64,000 bases of DNA from the NCBI GenBank assembly GCA_021464415.1, contig CM038463.1, positions 7,641,204 through 7,705,203 on the forward strand, in the 5' to 3' direction. Origin of the DNA: Lonicera japonica. Taxonomy: Eukaryota; Streptophyta; Magnoliopsida; Dipsacales; Caprifoliaceae. Positions 58,206 through 64,000 of the stretch are shown here, one piece after another. The stretch's first letter is position 1. Each line of letters begins with the position of its first letter. The notes under the pieces are model-generated. The model was not told where the DNA came from. It did no database searches and saw nothing but the letters and a program-made list of their open reading frames with translations. Position numbers and translations under genes: made by a program.

Positions 58206-59755
58206 TGTTGGTCGGAAATCAATCCTAAAGAGGGGGTGAATAGGGTTTATAAAACTTAATGAGGAATTAAAAATTTTTATAAAAAAGTTTAAGCAAAACA
58301 ATTTAACTAAACAAGTGTATCAATGAAAACAAGCAAATCAAACAAACAAACTCAAGATCAAGCAAAACACAAGCAATCAAGCAATGATATAACAAGTAAG
58401 TAAAGAGCTTGAGTTAGAAAGATTAAACCAATTGAAGACCAAAACGTTTTGTCCACACGGTTTAATTTGTTAGACCATACGTCCGCGCTCAGTTAGTCCC
58501 CCAAGAATTTTCACTAACACCAATCTTCTTTCGGGTGAAGACCAAACCTTTTGGTTTTGTCTCACACACTCTTACAAATATTGCTTTACGACAATATTCT
58601 CACAAGATATACTCTCTTATTAATCTATGAGATTTACCTCTTATAAATACTAAACAAGAATTTATCTTCTTGTTATCCTATGAAATTTACCTCTCACAAT
58701 TAAATACTAATTATTTGGTGATTCACACCAATTAACAATAACTCTCTCAAGTGTGTAATAGATACAATTTAAAGCTCAAACTAGAGTTATCTTGTTTGAT
58801 CACAATACATAACTCAAATATGAATGATTGATCAAAACTATTTCTTGAATCTTAGAATGTTTGAAATAGAAGAAGAATAGAGTATAAGAATTATTCAAGT
58901 TTGCCAAAATATGTCTTAGATAGTGTATATATAGTCCCAAAGAAAATATAGCCTTTTTGAGGTTGGATAGAAGTTTGGTACAAAAAATGGTAAAAAGTCA
59001 GATTTTCAACAGCTATATCTTAGGACATCAGTGGACTGAGCAAAGCCCATCAGTCGACTGATAGACCCTTAGTCGACTGAGCATAAGCCATCGGTCGACT
59101 GATGGATACCACTATCCATCAGGCCATTAGGCCAAAAATCTCAATTTTGGACTTTTGCATTTAAACTCCAAAATCAATTTTGATGCATTGGGGATGTTAA
59201 AATCAAGTATCTAAGGCACCTATTTTCGCAAGAGCTCAAGATATGCTTGTTTGAATTTAATACGAATTTATTTCAAAAACCGATCTTGTAAGAATGATGT
59301 TTTTGAAATGATTTTGAATCAAACTTTGTTCAATTGATCTAACAATGATGCATGTTCATGTTTGAGCTATATAAACAATCAATTAAGAAACTTTACATTA
59401 ATCCTAAGCACCCACTCAATTACCGAATAGTCGAGTCTTTGAATACTTCGATTTGTTTCTTCAAATTGCTCTTCTCATGCAACTCTTGCCTTGAAGATTT
59501 TGATAATTGTTCTATTGTGCTTCATGAGATGCATTGATAGCATATGATGAGATAGATCTTCCTTGTCTATTCCAATGCTTTGTTGACTTGATCGGATATA
59601 TATTGAATGATCCTTATTATGCTTCCTTTGAACAATCATGATTTTCTTAATTTACCAAGTAAATGAACTATAAACTTATATAAAAAAATATATTAAATTA
59701 TACATGATTGATTTATTATTATTATCAAAATAAGATTAAGACATTTAGTTCAATA
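58206..59755 (-). mobile_element. Solo LTR, same family as 11575-13131, inverted, target duplication GTGTG
   Basis: On the plus strand it begins TGTTGGTC and ends AGTTCAATA. GTGTG duplications lie at 58201-58205 and 59756-59760. The whole 1550 bp aligns in reverse complement with the solo LTR at 11575-13131: for example AGAGGGGGTGAATAGGGTTT, CCATACGTCCGCG and TATACATGATTGATTTATTA match its 3' part, middle and 5' part. One terminal base differs from TG..CA (TA instead of CA on the plus strand), an ageing mutation. Confidence 0.9.
59023..59105. repeat. Repeated CAGTCGACTGA palindromes in the solo LTR
   Basis: CATCAGTgGACTGAG, CATCAGTCGACTGAT, CTTAGTCGACTGAG and CATCGGTCGACTGAT follow one another at roughly 20-bp spacing. 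Confidence 0.85.
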
Positions 59756-59851
59756 GTGTGAATTTTAAACAAAACAAAATTATACAACTTTGTTAGAAAT
59801 GATCTAAGATCTTTGTCCCATGTGAAAAAAAAATATGATAAAATTTAAAGT

Positions 59852-60338
59852 TAGGGGTGTGCAAATCACTAAAAACTAAAAAATCGAATTGACTTGGTCA
59901 AACCATGTACTTTTTCAAGATTTCCGATTTGGTTTAAAAATTAAACAACTAAAGAAGGTCGATTTGGTTTGGTTGTTGGCTTTTGGTCGAACAGAACTGA
60001 CCAAGTAAACTTGTAATTTTATTGGTTAAATTAAAAAGAAGCCCAAAGAATGGTAACAATAATATTTAAGAAGGGAAAAATGCTAATTAAAGATTTAACA
60101 AGAAAAGAAGTCCCTATGGATCAAAAAGTTGTAAAGAAATTCTAAAATGATATTAACTCGTGGTCCAAAACTATAATTCAAGCATAAGACCCAAATTGAT
60201 CAAAACTGACCAATCGAACTGAACCCGGTCGATTTTCGCCGGCTAAGTGGTTTGGTTGAAATTAGGTGTAAACCGAAATACTGGTTAGTTCTCGATTTAA
60301 CCGTCTAACATGTTTCAACCAAACCATGCACACCCCTA
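59852..60338. mobile_element. hAT-like MITE with TAGGGGTGTGCA termini
   Basis: The left end TAGGGGTGTGCAAATC is mirrored by the right end CATGCACACCCCTA. Subterminal regions are rich in GGTTTGGTT/AACCAAACC words. No clear 8-bp duplication was found (TTTAAAGT versus GTGAAAAA). No transposase is seen. Confidence 0.75.
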
Positions 60339-62420
60339 GTGAAAAATATGCAAATGAGTACCCTCCTCTTGCAAGTCGATTTAATTTCAATAGTGAGTTT
60401 TACTAGTGGGCATGGCAAATAGTAACAAAGTATGCACCATGTCGAGGATATGACAAGATGTGATTTGGCTAACTATGGCATCTCCAAATATAGGACTGGA
60501 TATAATTGGCTGGCTACGATTTAGACCATGCGGCACAGTGTACTTAACTAAATTTTAAGTATTTACAAAACCATAAATATAGTTGTAGAAGTCAGATCAT
60601 GACTAAAATGTAATCCATGTCTTGCTCTACCTATTTACAGAATACTTATTTCAATCTAATCAATGATATTACTAAAAGAAAGGAAAAGGAAAAGGAAAAG
60701 GAAAAGGAAAAAGAAAAAGAAAACAATCAATAATAAAGAAAACAAAGATTACAGAGTAAATCGGGATGTGAAACATTAATTATATCTCCCAAAAAAAATG
60801 AAATTCTAGTGTCAATTATTCAAAAGATACGAGTTTATAACATAGAAGATATAAATTTTGAGTTCAATTGATCGAAAATATTTACGTTCTCGCCCTCAAC
60901 CCCACCACTTATCTACTAGTAGCTAGTCTATTACCAGGTCGGGGAATGTTTGATTTTGACATATTGTCCCAACTAATCTATCACCTGGATGTTCAAATTA
61001 AATGGAGTATATGAAAATAGCCACACTATTGCCAAAATCACGCCAAGAGTCACGATTGTCGACTAGCATATTCTTAATACTAAGTTTTGAATCAATGGGT
61101 CCTTAATGCGCATAACAAAATTGAGTTACGTCATTATGTTTTTCCCAGATTTAAACAATTAAGTATGGTTAATTTTGAGGTACATCTTTTGCAAAACTCT
61201 TGATCCGATATTTCATAAAATATAAATTATGAGTTTAAGTCTCTTAAGACGCAATCTTTGAAGGTCAGATCACACGCAATATTTTGTAAATTCATAATTC
61301 TTGCGTAAATTACTTACCTTTTAAAGAAATTGAGGGATCAATTGAATTGTGCGTAAGCCAACAATGACACCCTTACCGTTAAGAAAAAAATAACTCATTA
61401 TTAAACATATTTACCAAACATAAATTTTGGTGTTTGACATTATCTATGTTAATAAGTGATAATGATTTTTAAATTTTAAAAATGTATAAAAAATAAAATA
61501 AAATTATGTGGCTAAAACTATAAAATATTTTTTTAATAATTAATAATATTTTTAACACAACTTACGAAATATTATATACATTTATCTAATTTCAACTTGC
61601 TTAAAATAATTTATTTATTTTTTGGTACACCGTTTAAAATAATTAAGATGGTAAGAAACGCGACAAAGATTCATGTTTTCTTATTCCCTCGGCCCTCCCC
61701 TCCAACTTACCTTCAAGTCGCCTGCACTTATGGCTAGGAGTGACAACGAAGAATCGAAGATATCACCTTTTTATTTTTTTTTCTTTTTTCTAACTTTCTA
61801 ATTCAATTCAATCACGAGTCTATCCATGGGGTGCAAATATTTTTAAAAATGACGTATTTCAAACTTAAAGTCTACCTCTTGATTACTTGTTCCAATGTCA
61901 ATTTTATAATGTTGAATCTTTTGTACAAACTACCTTTATAAAAAGCATATTCCGTAACTCCCTCAAATTTCTCATATTTTTAGTCTTTTTAAATACCAAA
62001 ATTAATACAAAAAATTGTATTTATGTTATTTTTGTGCCTAAATTAATATTGTGTTGCTTAATTTACTCTAATATGATAAATGTTGTCAAAATAATAAATA
62101 ACCAACAACAATTATATATAATTAAAATATGCGAAAGCTGACACCAACAACATGCGAATAACTCCGGAATTAAAAAAAAAATATGACGAGTGTTATAATA
62201 TTTGTATTGGAGTAGTTGCAAAGAATAGGAATTGGTGTCCTACAGACTGGATTTGACGCGTGTAGGTAGATTGTAATTGCGGAGTTTTGTCGAGGCCACA
62301 TGCAGGCGATCCGGGGAGGGGCCTACAGACAATGTAGGAGCCCACAAGAGGAAGAAAAGTTAATAATAAAGACAAAACAAGCAAACGTCATACGGTGCGT
62401 GACTGACTGAATGCAGTGCG
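60339..62420. other. Intergenic, upstream of the RhoGDI gene
   Basis: A hexanucleotide microsatellite (GGAAAA)n lies at about 60679-60722. The rest is AT-rich without recognised genes; frames at 61887-62141 and 62193-62384 lack domains. The last 250 bp are more GC-rich and probably belong to the RhoGDI promoter. Confidence 0.4.
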
Positions 62421-62535
62421 TGCGTGTATAAGCTCGCCCTTTTCACTTTCCCCAACTTGCCGCCTCTTTAAAAAATTTCCCCGAGCTGCTTCTTTTCTCT
62501 CTGGGTTTTCTTGAATTTTTAGTGAGAAAGAGAAA
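62421..62535 (+). promoter_or_regulatory. TATA region and 5' UTR of the RhoGDI gene
   Basis: GTGTATAAGCTC at about 62424-62435 is a TATA-like element. A pyrimidine-rich leader (TTCTTTTCTCTCTGGG) follows up to the ATG at 62536. Transcription probably starts near 62455. Confidence 0.4.
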
Positions 62536-64000
62536 ATGGAGAGTGGTGGCAAGGGTGCAGAGGCAGGACCATCTTCAGCAACTCTTCTTTGTGATGAAAA
62601 ACAAGAAATTAAGCAAACAGAAATGATTGTGAATCCAGATGCAGCTTTTGATGATGAAGCTGATGATGATGATGAATATGATGAGAATCAAGCCAGTGGC
62701 AGTGTTGGTAATTTTGTACCTGGCCCTCTTCTTCCTCTCAAAGACCAACTGGAGAAAGACAAGGTTTTTGTTATTTTTTCACTCTCTCTCTCAATTTCTT
62801 TACATACATATATATATATATAGTAATTTGTTTCACTCTATGCATAGACGTCCCTCTTTTGATTTTAGGGTTAAGGGTTTACATGATTTTGGGCCAGGAT
62901 GCGATAGCTTGGATTTTAGCCTTATTTATGTTAATTAGGGGTTGTTTTAATGCCTATTTAGAAACACTATTAGATTTTCTTGAATTTTTCCTGATTGAAA
63001 TTGGTGTTTTCTTTGATTTTTTTTTCATTTTATAAATCAAAAGGTGACTCTGAATTGAATGGAGGTTTACAAGGTCAAATCTTGCTATGATCCATTGGCC
63101 TAACCTTAAATTTATTTTTGTAGTTATGCATTCTATAGGGTGAATTTGTTCGTTGTTTCTATCAGTCTGAGTAAGTGTCAATTTGGCCGGCCTTGGCCAA
63201 ACCTGACCTGACTGTACATATACCAGCTTCTTTATATTGAAAAACCCAAACCCACCCTGGTTGCTTCCACACTTGAGCTACAACCTGCCCCAACACAGTG
63301 TAATTATATAAAATTGTAAGAGTACTTAAAAGGAAGAAACATTATATTCCGGGCGGGTCAACCGGGTTTATTTATGCAAACCCAACCTGGCCCGATGTGG
63401 GTTTTCTTATGAAGAACCCGTACCCGTCCTGGTTATAAAAGAGCCACCGCATTCAGTTCCCGTTATAAACATGCTGGGCTGGGACATTTTGCCATCCCTT
63501 CCATTCCCATGGTGGCATAAGAAAGTGCTCCTGCAAATCAATCTATTTATTAAGGGAGGATGGTTTTTGAAACCTATGAATGTACAAGGTAGATAAGATT
63601 GGGTGACTGAGATGAAAGATGTTTCTTTAAGAGTTGAGATGAGTGTACAAGAGAGAGGGGGAGGGTAGTTGAAAGATGTATAAAGGGTGAATTAGACTCG
63701 TAGCGCCTTTGGCACGGGGTACCACTTGTTGCTATATATGGCATAATCATTGCTATGTTTATGTATCCACAAAAATCAACCTGAGAATTCACTATGGATG
63801 TGCAGGATGATGAGAGCTTACGGAGGTGGAAAGAGAAGCTTCTTGGTTGCGTGGAAAGTGATTTAAATGGTTCGACTCATTCGGCCAAAATCCCATTTAG
63901 AAACTTCCCTTTTCTGTTCTTATTAATAATCCTGGTTCGTTTTGTTCAGTTTCATTGAGTCTGATGATACATCTTTTGCTAGGACAAATGAACCCCGAAG
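62536..64000 (+). CDS. Rho GDP-dissociation inhibitor (RhoGDI), 5' part; runs off the window
   Basis: Cytosolic protein that binds the prenylated C terminus of ROP GTPases and keeps them off membranes; in Arabidopsis the SCN1 member restricts root-hair initiation sites. Exons visible are 62536-62763, 63806-63869 and the start of a third at 63983, joined in phases 0 and 1. Exon 1 encodes an acidic, disordered N-terminal arm as in plant RhoGDIs (FDDEADDDDEYDENQ), then GPLLPLKDQLEKDK. Exon 2 gives DDESLRRWKEKLLGCVESDL, the conserved beginning of the inhibitory helix region. Exon 3 opens with the NGQMNPE-type sequence. About 100 of an expected 230-250 residues are present; the immunoglobulin-like domain lies beyond the right edge. 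The first intron (1042 bp) is AT-rich with some GC-rich repeat-like sequence near 63180-63510. Confidence 0.92.
63172..63510. repeat. GC-richer repeat-like block in intron 1 of the RhoGDI gene
   Basis: Words such as AACCCAAACCCACCCTGG, GGGCGGGTCAACCGGGTTTA and CTGGGCTGGGACATTTTGCC are typical of dispersed plant repeats with degenerate CCCAACC/GGTTGGG content. The ends (GTGTCAATTTGGCC and the reverse complement of GGGATGGCAAAATGTCC) are only weakly similar, so an element border is not proven. Confidence 0.35.

Overview
This window is AT-rich nuclear DNA of a flowering plant, most likely a eudicot. The evidence is introns with GT..AG borders inside genes of plant-specific type (an F-box/FBD protein, a ROP-effector CRIB protein, a plant long-chain-alcohol oxidase, a mitochondrial succinyl-CoA ligase beta subunit, a RhoGDI), plus plant-type Copia LTRs, a CACTA element, an RTE LINE and many MITEs. 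The species cannot be named from the sequence.

Layout. 1-2000: 3' end of a decayed Copia retrotransposon (RNase H, spacer, polypurine tract, probable 3' LTR start). 2460-3044: a MITE carrying an orientation-flipping minisatellite. 5353-7608 (+): F-box/FBD/LRR gene in four exons. 8800-9058: MULE-type MITE. 11575-13131: Copia solo LTR with a 5-bp target duplication. 13614-18687: non-autonomous CACTA element with two Tourist-like MITEs nested side by side. 18905-20400: decayed coding remnant, a 284-bp tandem duplication and a 330-bp hairpin. 21927-26571 (+): RIC-type CRIB gene in four exons, with a MULE-MITE in intron 2 and degenerate repeats in intron 3. 27034-30707: tandem segmental duplication of about 1.65 kb carrying LINE ORF1 remnants. 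One copy holds a 412-bp TRIM retrotransposon, and the other copy preserves the empty site. 31260-32173: another solo LTR. 32174-43000: intergenic DNA with several MITEs. 43071-46371 (+): long-chain-alcohol oxidase gene whose frame is broken by two single-base insertions, with two tRNA-Ser(GCU)-like sequences antisense in intron 2. 46890-47380: MULE-MITE. 47691-56558 (-): twelve-exon succinyl-CoA ligase beta gene, with a full-length RTE LINE antisense in intron 4 and a one-base insertion in exon 11. 56860-57675: hAT-type element. 58206-59755: second solo LTR of the same family as 11575-13131, inverted. 59852-60338: hAT-like MITE. 62536 to the right edge (+): first three exons of a RhoGDI gene.

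How the genes relate. There are no operons; each gene is its own transcription unit. The CRIB protein and RhoGDI both act on ROP (plant Rho) GTPases, one as effector and one as a cytosolic chaperone/inhibitor, but they lie about 36 kb apart and nothing shows co-regulation. The alcohol oxidase (fatty-alcohol oxidation) and succinyl-CoA ligase (TCA cycle) are neighbours in opposite orientation with converging 3' ends.

I found no clearly new multi-gene system. The strongest unusual signals are the TRIM with a 60-bp internal region and tRNA-like Pol III boxes, its empty-site control in the duplicated segment, the flip-orientation minisatellite inside a MITE, the paired solo LTRs with intact target duplications, and the succinyl-CoA ligase insertion that also creates an in-frame splice acceptor.
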